DNA of 18,296 bases from Acidobacteriota bacterium (GCA_021779695.1 JAJYAE010000050.1:1-18296), one strand, 5' to 3'; positions 7,949-15,865 are shown, counted from the stretch's first letter. Translations and numbers: made by a program. Notes: generated by a model not told the origin, from the letters alone.

Positions 7949-10035
7949 CCTCGGCTGCTCCAGAAGAGAATCGCCGCCAGCAGCACCACAGCCACTGCCA
8001 GCAGTCGCAGATAACTCTGCACTCGCCCCGACTGCACGCGCGAAATCAATCCGCCTCCGGCAGCCAGTTCATCGCAGCCCTTGTCAAAGCCGCCATCCAC
8101 CCCATGCACGTCAATGAGCCGGTTCACTTGCGCCCAGCCGCGGAATAACCAAGCCACTCCCGCCACCACTCCACCCCACACCCGGCGGTCCAGCCAGTCA
8201 GCCACCCTGGCCCACCAGCCATAAAATGCAATTGCCGTCACGCCGTACAACTCGTCCACATAGAGTCGATCACGCAGTGCAGCCCACACAGGCGGCGCGA
8301 TGCGCTCCAGCGCATCCGGCTCCTCTGCGGCAGGCGATTTGTTTCCATACAGCCACCAGGCCGATCCAATGCCCACCACGACAATTACAGTTGACGTAGC
8401 CAGCAGCATCAGCCATGCAGGCTCGGCAAATGCATGCATATCCAGCTCGGCTGTCCGGCTGTCCAGGAAGTCCCGGAACCATGGCCACGCCGGCGTTCCG
8501 ATCAATCCCAGCGCCATCGCAAAAAACGCCAGAATCGCCAGTGGCATCGTCATCACCGCAGGGCTCTCATGCGCATGCCCGTGCCCTCGCCATTCCCCAA
8601 AGAACACGTAGCTCACCTGCCGCGTCATGTAGAACGCTGTCAGCACCGCGCCAAACACAAGCATGTAGTACGGAGCCTGCGAAAAAGGCCACCCGTGCGC
8701 TGACTCCAGAATCGCGTCCTTGCTCCAGAAGCCGGAGAAGAAGATCGGCACACCGCACAGCGCCAGCATGCCCGCGGCATACGTCAGGAAGGTCAGCTTC
8801 ATCTCTTTCCGCAGACCGCCCATCTTCCGCACATCCTGTTCTTCGTGGCAGCCGTGAATCACCGATCCTGCACCCATGAAGAGCAGCGCTTTGAAGAACG
8901 CATGCGTAATCAGGTGAAACATGCCCACCGCAACGCCGCCCAGCCCCAGCCCGGCCATCATGTACCCAAGCTGCGAGACAGTGGAATATGCCAGAATGCG
9001 CTTGATGTCGTTCTGCGCCACTGCAATCAGCGCTGCAAACAAGGCCGTCGCAGCGCCAACCCACGTCACCACGCTCAGTGCCACGGTGGTGCCGCCCGGC
9101 GCCAGCCCCGCGGACATCAGCGGGTACACGCGCGCCACCAGGTACACACCCGCAGCCACCATCGTTGCCGCGTGAATCAGTGCCGACACCGGCGTCGGAC
9201 CTTCCATCGCATCCGGCAGCCACACATGCAACGGAAGCTGGCCGCTCTTACCCACCGCGCCAGCAAAGATCAGCAGTGCAATCGCGCTCGCCGCCGTCAA
9301 GCCCAGCGCCGACGGCGTTGCCAGCATTCCTCCCAGCGCCAGCGGCTCCAGCGAACCGGTCCCGGCGCGATAAAACAAAAGCGTTCCCGTCTGCGCAAAA
9401 AGCCAGACCATTCCCAGCAGGAAGAAGATATCGCCAACACGCGTCGTCACGAATGCCTTCTTCGCCGCCGCTGCAGCCGACGGCTTGTGATACCAGAACC
9501 CGATCAGCAGATACGACGTCAGGCCGACCAGTTCCCAGCACATGAAGAGAAGCAGGATCGAGTTGGCGATCACGACTCCCAGCATCGCTCCCGCAAACAA
9601 CGCCAGAAAGCAGAAGAAGCGCGTGAAGTTTTCGTCGTGCTCCATGTAGCCGACCGAGTAGATGAAGATCAGCAGGCCAACAAAGCAGACCATCACCATC
9701 ATCACGGCCGAAAGCGGGTCCAGCACCCAGCCCAGCTCCACGTGCGACGCACCCACCTGCATCCAGGTGAAGTTCACCGTCTCGCGCACGGCAATGTGCT
9801 GCGTCCAGTCCGAAACCACATGAGCAAACGCCGTTAGCGCCACCAGCAGAGATAACCCCAGCGAACCAATCGCCAGCGCTGCAGCCGGCTTTCGCCGCGG
9901 CTGCTTCAGAAGCGCAATGATGCCCGCGGCCACCATTGGCATCGCCGGAATCAGCCACAGATACTGTGTCACCGTTGACGCACAGGCCTGCATTCCCGGA
10001 TGAAAGGCGGCCGTCAGTTCTTCCTGTATCAGCAT
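7945..10035 (-). CDS. nuoL: NADH-quinone oxidoreductase subunit L with extended lateral helix region
   Basis: NuoL is the distal antiporter-like subunit of complex I. Its C-terminal lateral helix runs along the other pump subunits. At 696 residues it is longer than the E. coli protein (about 613). Key residues are Glu168 (CWELVGLTSY), Asp202 (RVGD), Lys263 (GKSGQLPLHVWLPDAMEGP) and Lys439 (GFWSKDAIL). The C-terminal part has the usual landmarks DELYG (from residue 594) and VQSGRVQSY (667-675) before the final helix. The distance between them is 74 residues, where I recall about 50 in proteins of the alphaproteobacterial type. Two similar turn-like segments begin at Asp616 and Asp642, 26 residues apart, which suggests where extra length was gained. 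The start has AAGGGG 7 nt upstream, 4 bp after nuoK. It gives about 20 residues before the first usual helix; a later start is possible but has no visible ribosome site. Confidence 0.96.
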   Translation of the reverse strand: MLIQEELTAAFHPGMQACASTVTQYLWLIPAMPMVAAGIIALLKQPRRKPAAALAIGSLGLSLLVALTAFAHVVSDWTQHIAVRETVNFTWMQVGASHVELGWVLDPLSAVMMVMVCFVGLLIFIYSVGYMEHDENFTRFFCFLALFAGAMLGVVIANSILLLFMCWELVGLTSYLLIGFWYHKPSAAAAAKKAFVTTRVGDIFFLLGMVWLFAQTGTLLFYRAGTGSLEPLALGGMLATPSALGLTAASAIALLIFAGAVGKSGQLPLHVWLPDAMEGPTPVSALIHAATMVAAGVYLVARVYPLMSAGLAPGGTTVALSVVTWVGAATALFAALIAVAQNDIKRILAYSTVSQLGYMMAGLGLGGVAVGMFHLITHAFFKALLFMGAGSVIHGCHEEQDVRKMGGLRKEMKLTFLTYAAGMLALCGVPIFFSGFWSKDAILESAHGWPFSQAPYYMLVFGAVLTAFYMTRQVSYVFFGEWRGHGHAHESPAVMTMPLAILAFFAMALGLIGTPAWPWFRDFLDSRTAELDMHAFAEPAWLMLLATSTVIVVVGIGSAWWLYGNKSPAAEEPDALERIAPPVWAALRDRLYVDELYGVTAIAFYGWWARVADWLDRRVWGGVVAGVAWLFRGWAQVNRLIDVHGVDGGFDKGCDELAAGGGLISRVQSGRVQSYLRLLAVAVVLLAAILFWSSRG

Positions 10036-10039
10036 TCCC

Positions 10040-10363
10040 TTACCCCTTCATCCTGTTGATCTGGTCCAGATCCGCCGTCTTCAGGTGGCGATAAATCTGA
10101 ATCACAAGTCCCAGACCCACCGCGGCCTCAGCCGCTGCCACGGCAATCGAAAAGATCGCAAACATCAGGCCCGTCAGCGCCTCGGGATGTGGTCCAAACC
10201 GCCAGAAGGCAATAAAATTCAGATTCGCTGCATTCAGCATCAGCTCAATCCCAATCAGCACCAGGATTGCATTGCGCCGAGTCAGCGCACCCGCCAGCCC
10301 AATCGCAAACAACAGTGCAGCCAACAGCAGATACGCCGCAAGTGGCGTGGAGAACCCCGTCAT
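10040..10363 (-). CDS. nuoK: NADH-quinone oxidoreductase subunit K
   Basis: NuoK is a small three-helix membrane subunit of complex I that helps couple quinone chemistry to the pump subunits. Its 107 residues are close to the family length. The two conserved membrane glutamates are Glu40, in the IGIELMLNAANLN motif of helix 2, and Glu79, in the AAAEAAVGL motif of helix 3. Its ATG overlaps the nuoJ stop by 4 nt, and AAGGAGGA lies 6 nt upstream inside nuoJ, an almost ideal ribosome site. nuoL begins 4 bp after its stop. Assignment is secure from motif, length and position between nuoJ and nuoL. Confidence 0.97.
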   Translation of the reverse strand: MTGFSTPLAAYLLLAALLFAIGLAGALTRRNAILVLIGIELMLNAANLNFIAFWRFGPHPEALTGLMFAIFSIAVAAAEAAVGLGLVIQIYRHLKTADLDQINRMKG

Positions 10364-10863
10364 CGCGTGTCCTCCTTCTCATACATCGCTACAATCACCG
10401 CGCCCACCAGCGCAGCCGTCAGCAGCAACGCCACAATCTCCAGCGGCAGCACATACCGCGCCATCAACGCATTCCCAATATCCGTCACGCTCGCTTCGGG
10501 CCGACCGGCACCCAGTGCCAGCCCCTGCGCAGAGTGCAATACGGCTCCGCCCAGCACCGCAAACACCGCTGACGCAGTCACCAGGCCCGTCATCCATGTC
10601 CGGCTGAAGACCGTTCCTGGTTTGCCATCGTCCGCCCCGCGCGTCAGCAGTAGCGCAAACACCACCAGGATCGCCACTGCGCCCACATACACCAGAATCT
10701 GCACAAACCCGACAAACTCCGCATCCATCTGGAGAAACAGCAGCGCCAGCCCGGCAAACGCCACCGCCACCGAAAGTGCGCAGTGCACCAGGTTGCGTAG
10801 CGTCATCGCGGCCAGACTCCCCGCCACCGTCAAAGCCGCCAGCACAACAAATACTGGACTCAT
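10360..10863 (-). CDS. nuoJ: NADH-quinone oxidoreductase subunit J
   Basis: NuoJ is a five-helix membrane subunit of complex I whose third helix carries the pi-bulge thought to switch during turnover. The protein has 167 residues. The diagnostic stretch is FVGFVQILVYVGAVAILVVF, with Tyr59 and Gly61 at the helix-3 bulge. The C-terminal helix is followed by a short charged end. The ATG has GGGAG 9 nt upstream. A 60-bp gap precedes it after nuoH, one of the wider junctions in the operon; I saw no terminator hairpin there. Its stop overlaps nuoK. Confidence 0.95.
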   Translation of the reverse strand: MSPVFVVLAALTVAGSLAAMTLRNLVHCALSVAVAFAGLALLFLQMDAEFVGFVQILVYVGAVAILVVFALLLTRGADDGKPGTVFSRTWMTGLVTASAVFAVLGGAVLHSAQGLALGAGRPEASVTDIGNALMARYVLPLEIVALLLTAALVGAVIVAMYEKEDTR

Positions 10864-10923
10864 CGCCCGCAGCTCCCTTCCGCGCGCAGGCCTGCCTGCC
10901 CCGTCAAAACCTTCTCCGCTCCC

Positions 10924-12099
10924 CTACTCCGCATAGCGGTAACTCCTCGGGCCAAACTTCTCGCGGCGCATCCCCACGCGTCCCATCACCGCGTAGGTCC
11001 CCACAACAATCACCATGCCCACAATCCAGCGCAGACCCACGCCTTCCACAAATCGCCATTCCGCCGCCACCAGCAGGTTCACCAGCGTCAACGGCAGCAG
11101 AAATTTCCATGCAAAGTTCATCAGCTGGTCCTGACGCAGTCGCGGCAGCGTACCGCGCACCCAGATGAAGAAGCAGATCCACAGTTCCACCTTGCCGAAG
11201 AACCAGATCCACGACGGCACCCAGCTCAGCACCGCCAGAGGCGCGGTCCATCCGCCCAGAAACAGCGTCGTCCCCAACCCCGCAATGCCAAACATGCCCA
11301 CATACTCGCCCAGGAAGAACAGCGCAAACTTGAAGCCCGAGTACTCCGTAAAGTACCCGCCAATAATCTCCGATTCACCTTCCGGCAAATCAAACGGCGA
11401 GCGGTTCGTCTCAGCCATCGAGGCAATCACGAACATCACAAAGCCCGCCAGCCCCCACGGCTTGAAGACGTTCCAATGCGCCAGCCCCCAGCTGTACCGG
11501 TTCTGCGCATCCACAATGTCCACCAGCGAAAGCGACCCGGTAAGCATCACTACGCCCACAGTCGACAACAGCAGCGGCACTTCATAGCTGATCATCTGCG
11601 CCACCGCTCGCATTGCACCCAGCAGCGAGTACTTGTTGCGGCTCGACCACCCCGCCATGAACACCGATAGTTCCGTCGACGCGCCCATCGCGAAGAAGAA
11701 CAGCAGGCTCGCGTCCAGATTCACCAGCACCATGTTGCGTCCCATGGGCATCACGGCAAATCCCATGAACACCGCCACCACCAGCACCAGCGGCGCGATA
11801 AAGTGCACCAGCGCATCCGAGTTGTGCGGCACAATATCTTCCTTCGTCAGCGACTTGATGCCGTCAGCCACCGGCTGCAGAATGCCAAACGGACCCACGC
11901 GGTTCGGGCCGTAGCGATTCTGCATGCGCCCCAGCCCCTTCCGTTCCATCAGCACCGCCAGCGCAAACAACGCCGGATAAAGCGCGACAATCACCGCCAC
12001 GCACAGCAACACGCTCACCGGATGCTGCCATGCCGCCGGCAGGTAGCTCACAATCCAGTGCAGCAGCAGGACGAAAATCTGATCGGCTTTCTCGACCAT
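10924..12099 (-). CDS. nuoH: NADH-quinone oxidoreductase subunit H
   Basis: NuoH is the membrane subunit that forms most of the quinone-binding cavity and links the peripheral arm to the antiporter-like subunits. At 391 residues it is somewhat longer than the E. coli protein (325). The quinone-site loop beginning ERKGLGRMQNRYGPNRVGP (residues 52-70) continues through QPVADGIKSLTKED to residue 88. The other signature, AETNRSPFDLPEGESEI, is at 229-245. The charged end REKFGPRSYRYAE is cytoplasmic by family topology. The ATG lies 3 nt after the nuoI stop, with GGAG formed across that stop codon. The gene comes after nuoI here, whereas most operons have H before I. Confidence 0.97.
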   Translation of the reverse strand: MVEKADQIFVLLLHWIVSYLPAAWQHPVSVLLCVAVIVALYPALFALAVLMERKGLGRMQNRYGPNRVGPFGILQPVADGIKSLTKEDIVPHNSDALVHFIAPLVLVVAVFMGFAVMPMGRNMVLVNLDASLLFFFAMGASTELSVFMAGWSSRNKYSLLGAMRAVAQMISYEVPLLLSTVGVVMLTGSLSLVDIVDAQNRYSWGLAHWNVFKPWGLAGFVMFVIASMAETNRSPFDLPEGESEIIGGYFTEYSGFKFALFFLGEYVGMFGIAGLGTTLFLGGWTAPLAVLSWVPSWIWFFGKVELWICFFIWVRGTLPRLRQDQLMNFAWKFLLPLTLVNLLVAAEWRFVEGVGLRWIVGMVIVVGTYAVMGRVGMRREKFGPRSYRYAE

Positions 12100-12102
12100 G
12101 GC

Positions 12103-12741
12103 TTACTCCGCGCCTCCCGTCGGCTTCGGCGCATCCGGCTTCGCTGCCGGTGCCGCCGCCGGTGCAGCTGCGGCTTTGGCTGCCGCCGCTTCTGCCGCGG
12201 CCTTCGCCTTGGCTTCCACCTTGGCCTTTTCTTCAGCCAGCCGGCCATCCACTTCCGTCGCCTCGGTGGGGTGAATCGAGTGGTAGTACTCGTTCGACTT
12301 CAGCAGCTTCTCCCGGTCCAGCAACAGTCCGCCAAAGCGGTCATCCGTGGCCAACTCAAACTCTGAGTCCATCTTGATCGCTTCGAACGGGCAAACCTCC
12401 ACGCAGATCTGGCAGCTCATGCACACAGAAACATCAATATCGAAGCGAACCGGATAGTTCTGCGGCTTGCCCACATAATCCGGCTTCTTGTCCTTACTCT
12501 TCTCGATGTAGATGCACTTCGGCGGGCATTCCTTTTCGCAGATCTGGCACGACACGCACCGCATCCCCGCGAATGCGTCCTCGCCGTCAAACACCAGGAA
12601 CGGAAACACGCGCGACGCCTCGATATGTTCCGCCCGCTCCTCGGGATACTGCACCGTCGTCAGCCGTTCCTTGGAAACGTAGCTGCCGGCAAAATTCCTC
12701 GCCGTCTCCGCCAGTCCCTTCAGAATTCCTTCACCCAGCAT
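12103..12741 (-). CDS. nuoI: NADH-quinone oxidoreductase subunit I (2x[4Fe-4S]) with Ala-rich tail
   Basis: NuoI carries clusters N6a and N6b and wires electrons towards NuoB at the membrane interface. The protein has 212 residues. Two CxxCxxCxxxCP motifs are present: Cys62, 65, 68, 72 (CVSCQICEKECP) and Cys107, 110, 113, 117 (CMSCQICVEVCP). After the conserved core, residues about 168-212 form a low-complexity tail, first Lys/Glu/Ala-rich and helix-prone, then Ala/Pro/Lys-rich, with no counterpart in standard NuoI. The ATG has GGAG 4 nt upstream. It is the first gene after the 238-bp gap that follows nuoD, where nuoE, nuoF and nuoG would normally be. Confidence 0.96.
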   Translation of the reverse strand: MLGEGILKGLAETARNFAGSYVSKERLTTVQYPEERAEHIEASRVFPFLVFDGEDAFAGMRCVSCQICEKECPPKCIYIEKSKDKKPDYVGKPQNYPVRFDIDVSVCMSCQICVEVCPFEAIKMDSEFELATDDRFGGLLLDREKLLKSNEYYHSIHPTEATEVDGRLAEEKAKVEAKAKAAAEAAAAKAAAAPAAAPAAKPDAPKPTGGAE

Positions 12742-12748
12742 GTTGCTC

Positions 12749-12776
12749 CAGTAGTCAGTGATCCCTTTTCAGTGAT
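12749..12776. repeat. Heptamer repeat array, left end of nuoD-nuoI gap
   Basis: Four consecutive 7-bp units read CAGTAGT, CAGTGAT, CCCTTTT (degenerate) and CAGTGAT on the plus strand, and the 7-bp register is kept across the bad unit. The reverse complement of this motif makes up the array at 12948-12978, so the two arrays face each other. The first 13 bases match the other end as an inverted repeat with one mismatch. The array lies just upstream of the nuoI ribosome site. Confidence 0.65.
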
Positions 12777-12790
12777 CACCAACCCGCTCC

Positions 12791-12923
12791 TCAATCTCTA
12801 ATCTTTTCCAACATGGCATAAATCATCTTGCCCACTTCATGCGATAAGGACATGGCATCCTCAATCTTGCCCCCATCTCACTTACAACTCTCGAAAAGAT
12901 CGTCCCGTCTGCTTGCCCTCCAC
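12791..12923 (-). pseudogene. Remnant of a small helical-protein gene
   Basis: Read on the minus strand, an ATG at 12853 opens a 20-residue frame, MSLSHEVGKMIYAMLEKIRD, ending at TGA 12791-12793. Just upstream, two other frames give short coding-like pieces (VEGKQTGRSFREL from 12923, then VVSEMGA) that would join it only through two frameshifts. The result resembles the C-terminal amphipathic helix of a four-helix-bundle protein of the 23S rRNA intervening-sequence (S23) type. That resemblance is from memory and weak. The segment also holds an imperfect 23-bp direct repeat (12811-12833 and 12850-12872, 18 of 23 bases alike, 39-bp period). A complete gene is not present. The alternative is meaningless spacer DNA. 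Confidence 0.3.
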
Positions 12924-12947
12924 CCGTCCAGTTCACCCCATGCACTC

Positions 12948-12978
12948 ACTGACCACTGATCGCTGATTACTGATCACT
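12948..12978. repeat. Heptamer repeat array, right end of nuoD-nuoI gap
   Basis: Tandem units ACTGACC, ACTGATC, GCTGATT and ACTGATC followed by ACT give 4.4 copies of RCTGAYY on the plus strand, ending one base before the nuoD stop codon (12980-12982). The array is the inverted counterpart of the one at 12749-12776. The repeats could be ends of a small inserted element or a simple-sequence expansion in spacer DNA. Confidence 0.75.
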
Positions 12979-12979
12979 T

Positions 12980-14167
12980 TCATCGATCCACTTCGCCTAG
13001 CACGATATCGATGGAGCCCAGAATCAGCACGACATCGGCCACATTGTGTCCCAGGCACATATCCTCAAGCACGGTCAGATTCACAAAGCTCGGAGGCCGC
13101 ACCCGGTAGCGATACGGATTGCCCGTTCCATCACTGATCAGATAAAAGCCCAGCTCGCCCTTCGGCGCCTCAATGCGTCCATACGCTTCCCCGGCCTTCG
13201 GCCTGAAGTTGCGAATCTTCGCCTTCGGGTCCATCACCGGCCCGCCTGGCACATCCTTGAGCGCCTGTTCCAGAATCCGGATGGACTGCCGCAGTTCAAG
13301 CAGGCGAATCATGAAACGGTCGTACACATCCCCGTGCTCCCCGAGCGGCACCTTGAAGTCGAATCGGTCGTAGATACCGTACCGGTCCACCTTGCGGATG
13401 TCGTAATTCACGCCGGAGGCCCGCAACACCGGCCCGGTCGCCCCTGCGCTCACCGCCAGTTCCGGACGCAGAATGCCCACGCCCTGCGTACGCGCTATCA
13501 GAATCTCGTTCGTGCAAAGCAGGCGCTCGAACTCATCGGCAAACGCGGGCATTCCTGCCACAACCTTGCGCACGCCATCGAGCCACGCGGGCGTCGCGTC
13601 CACGCGGAGGCCACCGAATCGCATGTAATTGCACATCATGCGCGAACCGGTCAGCGCTTCAAACAGGTCAAGGATCTTTTCGCGCTCGCGGAAGGCATAC
13701 ATCAGGGGCGTGCCGCTGGCGCCCATGTCCTGAATCAGAAAGCCCACGGACAGGATGTGGTTCTGGACGCGGGTCAGCTCACCCACAATCACGCGAAGAT
13801 ACTCCGCACGTTCAGGCACCTCCTGGCCCACCAGCTTTTCCACTGCCAGCGCATAGGCCCAGTTGTTGGTGAGCGAGCAGATATAGTCCAGGCGGTCGGT
13901 ATATGGCATCGATGCCAGGTAGCTGTGCTCCTCGCCCAGCTTTTCATGATTGCGATGCAGGTAGCCAAACACCGGCTTGAGCCGCACGATGCGCTCGCCA
14001 TCCAGCACCACATCCATCCGGAAAACGCCGTGCGTCGAGGGGTGATGAGGCCCCATCGACACCTCAAGCAGATCGCCGCTCTCCGGATCACTCACCATCC
14101 TGCCCTCAGGCATGGCCTTTCCGCCTGCGTGCTGCCTCGCGTCGAATTCTGCTGCGGAGAGCGTCAT
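12980..14167 (-). CDS. nuoD: NADH-quinone oxidoreductase subunit D
   Basis: NuoD is the 49-kDa subunit, related to the large subunit of NiFe hydrogenases. With NuoB it forms the quinone-reduction site. The protein has 395 residues, a normal length for an unfused NuoD. The loop GPHHPSTHG (39-47) gives the quinone-site His46, and MPYTDRLDY gives Tyr89, matching the residues known to hydrogen-bond the quinone headgroup. The C-terminus [12 protein letters not shown] is the conserved family end. The ATG overlaps the nuoC stop by 4 nt, with AAGGGGG upstream inside nuoC. The first 30 residues are variable. After its stop the operon is interrupted by a 238-bp gap instead of continuing into nuoE. Confidence 0.98.
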   Translation of the reverse strand: MTLSAAEFDARQHAGGKAMPEGRMVSDPESGDLLEVSMGPHHPSTHGVFRMDVVLDGERIVRLKPVFGYLHRNHEKLGEEHSYLASMPYTDRLDYICSLTNNWAYALAVEKLVGQEVPERAEYLRVIVGELTRVQNHILSVGFLIQDMGASGTPLMYAFREREKILDLFEALTGSRMMCNYMRFGGLRVDATPAWLDGVRKVVAGMPAFADEFERLLCTNEILIARTQGVGILRPELAVSAGATGPVLRASGVNYDIRKVDRYGIYDRFDFKVPLGEHGDVYDRFMIRLLELRQSIRILEQALKDVPGGPVMDPKAKIRNFRPKAGEAYGRIEAPKGELGFYLISDGTGNPYRYRVRPPSFVNLTVLEDMCLGHNVADVVLILGSIDIVLGEVDR

Positions 14168-14850
14168 TGAGCAGCCCCCTTCTGAGTTTCCGCCGCTGCT
14201 GGCTGCGCCGCCTGGTGGGCCTGTGCTCTCTTCAACACCTCGTCGTGTGCCGTCGGCTCATATTCAAAATCATCCGGCTCCACGTAATCGCGCCGCATCG
14301 GATGATCCTTGAATCCCTCCCACATCAAGATGCGCCGCAGGTCTGGATGCCCCACAAACTCCACGCCGTAGAGATCAAAGACCTCGCGCTCCTGAAACTC
14401 CGCGGATCGCCACACCGGCGTCATCGATGGCAACTTCACGGCGTCTGCCCGATTCCCGGTGCGCATTCTGAAGACGACCGGCCCATGCTTCTTCGTCATG
14501 GAATAGAGGTGATAGACCACCTCAAGGCAGCCCGGCTCCACGCGCTTGCGGGTCTCCTCGACGGTCTCTTCTACCTGCTGTTCCACGCCCTCAACCGTCT
14601 TCATCACCACCTTGGTCACCTTGACCTTCTCGGTGATCTCCTTGTCCAGCCAGTCCACGCCCGTCACGTTCGACAGAAAATCCAGCGCCAGCTCCTTGTC
14701 GTCGCGCAGGAACTTCGCCACCGCAACCGCTGTCTCCGCCTTCAGCAACAGCGAGTGCTGCCCGGAGGGCCCCGGATTCTGCACAATCTCCACTCCAGCG
14801 CCCGGCACGGCCGCCTCTATCGCCGCTTTGATCTCTTCCACTGTCTTCAT
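14164..14850 (-). CDS. nuoC: NADH-quinone oxidoreductase subunit C with charged insertion
   Basis: NuoC is the 30-kDa hydrophilic subunit that scaffolds NuoD and NuoB in the peripheral arm. I chose the ATG at 14850, giving 228 residues and a 1-nt stop/start overlap with nuoB (TGATG). An upstream GTG at 14877 would add nine residues overlapping nuoB and looks less likely. The core is recognisable from [13 protein letters not shown], the [18 protein letters not shown] signature (147-163), and [23 protein letters not shown]. Between VTGVDW and LEVVYHL lies an extra stretch, about residues 69-105, rich in Lys, Glu and Val, which standard NuoC lacks. The C-terminus after about residue 205 is Ala/Gln-rich. 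The gene is unfused to nuoD. Confidence 0.95.
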   Translation of the reverse strand: MKTVEEIKAAIEAAVPGAGVEIVQNPGPSGQHSLLLKAETAVAVAKFLRDDKELALDFLSNVTGVDWLDKEITEKVKVTKVVMKTVEGVEQQVEETVEETRKRVEPGCLEVVYHLYSMTKKHGPVVFRMRTGNRADAVKLPSMTPVWRSAEFQEREVFDLYGVEFVGHPDLRRILMWEGFKDHPMRRDYVEPDDFEYEPTAHDEVLKRAQAHQAAQPAAAETQKGAAQ

Positions 14851-15464
14851 CAGCGAATCACCACCGGCACAGTCCACACACTCTTGTTCGCGGTGGGCTC
14901 CAGATCATGCGCTCCCTGCTCCGGCACAGGAAATTCGCCTGGAGCCTGCTCGTCCAGGAACCGCGGTCTGCCCTCACCCGTCAGCGGCTGGGCATCAATC
15001 TTTTTCTGCAGCGTGATAAACGCCTCCAGCAGCGCTTCCGGCCGCGGAGGGCATCCGGGAATATGCACATCCACCGGAATGTAGCGGTCAATTCCCTTCA
15101 GCACGTTGTAGCCCTGCTTGAACGGCCCTCCGGAAATGGCGCAGGCACCCATCGCAATCACATACCGTGGCTCGGCCATCTGGTTATAGAGCCGCACCAC
15201 CTGAGGCGCCATCTTCTTGGTCACGGTCCCCGAGATGATCATCATGTCCGCCTGCCGGGGTGACGGCCTGAAAACCTCAGCCCCAAAACGCGCCAGATCG
15301 TATCGCGCCATCGTCGTGGCAATCATCTCAATCGCACAGCACGCCAGGCCAAAGTTCATCGGCCAGATGGAGCTCCGCCGGCCCCAGTTATAGAGCTCCT
15401 GCAGGGTCGTCACAAACACCCCCTGCTTGCCCATCTCAATCTTCAGCTGCTCATCCACTGCCAT
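14850..15464 (-). CDS. nuoB: NADH-quinone oxidoreductase subunit B (cluster N2)
   Basis: NuoB (PSST subunit) carries cluster N2, the last iron-sulfur centre before quinone. Of its 204 residues the N2 ligands are Cys42 and Cys43 (GLACCAIEM), Cys108 ([11 protein letters not shown]) and Cys138 ([10 protein letters not shown]). The stretch [21 protein letters not shown] is conserved in the family. The C-terminal 45 residues are less conserved and Pro/Glu-rich. GAGG lies 10 nt before the ATG, and the gene follows nuoA by 29 bp. Its stop shares one base with the nuoC start, suggesting coupled translation. Confidence 0.98.
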   Translation of the reverse strand: MAVDEQLKIEMGKQGVFVTTLQELYNWGRRSSIWPMNFGLACCAIEMIATTMARYDLARFGAEVFRPSPRQADMMIISGTVTKKMAPQVVRLYNQMAEPRYVIAMGACAISGGPFKQGYNVLKGIDRYIPVDVHIPGCPPRPEALLEAFITLQKKIDAQPLTGEGRPRFLDEQAPGEFPVPEQGAHDLEPTANKSVWTVPVVIR

Positions 15465-15493
15465 ATGCCAAAATCCTCAGTCCCTGCCTGTTC

Positions 15494-15865
15494 TCACGCC
15501 CAGGTCAGCACGCCCTTCGCCCAGGCCCACACCAGGCCCTCCACCAGCAACAGGACAAACACAAGCATCGAAACGCACGCCGCCACATCCAGCCCGAGAA
15601 ACGCCACCGCAAACGGCAACAGAAACATCGCTTCCACGTCAAAAATCAGAAAGATGATCGCGTAGAGATAGTAGGAGGACCGAAACTGCACCCACGCGTC
15701 GCCCTTCGACTCCAGGCCGCATTCGTAGATTGCATTCTTGATGGCGTTCGGCTTCTGGGGCGAAAATACCCGGCTCCAGAGCCATGCCAGGGCCAGCGGA
15801 GTCAGACCAAAGCACAGCGCCACCACAAAGAGCACCGCAAGTGAAAAATATGGATTGAAGGCCAT
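15494..15865 (-). CDS. nuoA: NADH-quinone oxidoreductase subunit A
   Basis: NuoA is a three-helix membrane subunit at the junction of the arms of complex I; its loop takes part in the quinone-site conformational change. The 123-residue protein shows the loop cysteine in YECG (48-50), followed by YYLYAIIFLIFDVEAMFLLP, which contains the conserved FDVE acidic pair (Asp76, Glu78). It is the first gene of the minus-strand operon, facing a 307-bp divergent spacer. I see no good ribosome site in front of the ATG, only GAG touching it, which is unusual next to the strong sites of nuoK and nuoN. No better start was found in frame. Confidence 0.97.
   Translation of the reverse strand: MAFNPYFSLAVLFVVALCFGLTPLALAWLWSRVFSPQKPNAIKNAIYECGLESKGDAWVQFRSSYYLYAIIFLIFDVEAMFLLPFAVAFLGLDVAACVSMLVFVLLLVEGLVWAWAKGVLTWA

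Noticed and set aside
8845..9837. 330-codon plus-strand frame rich in Arg, Gln and His
   Set aside because: It is the antisense shadow of nuoL, with no motif or ribosome site.
14851..14877. Upstream GTG start giving nuoC nine more residues
   Set aside because: It would overlap nuoB by 28 nt. The ATG at 14850, with a TGATG stop/start overlap, fits the rest of the operon better.
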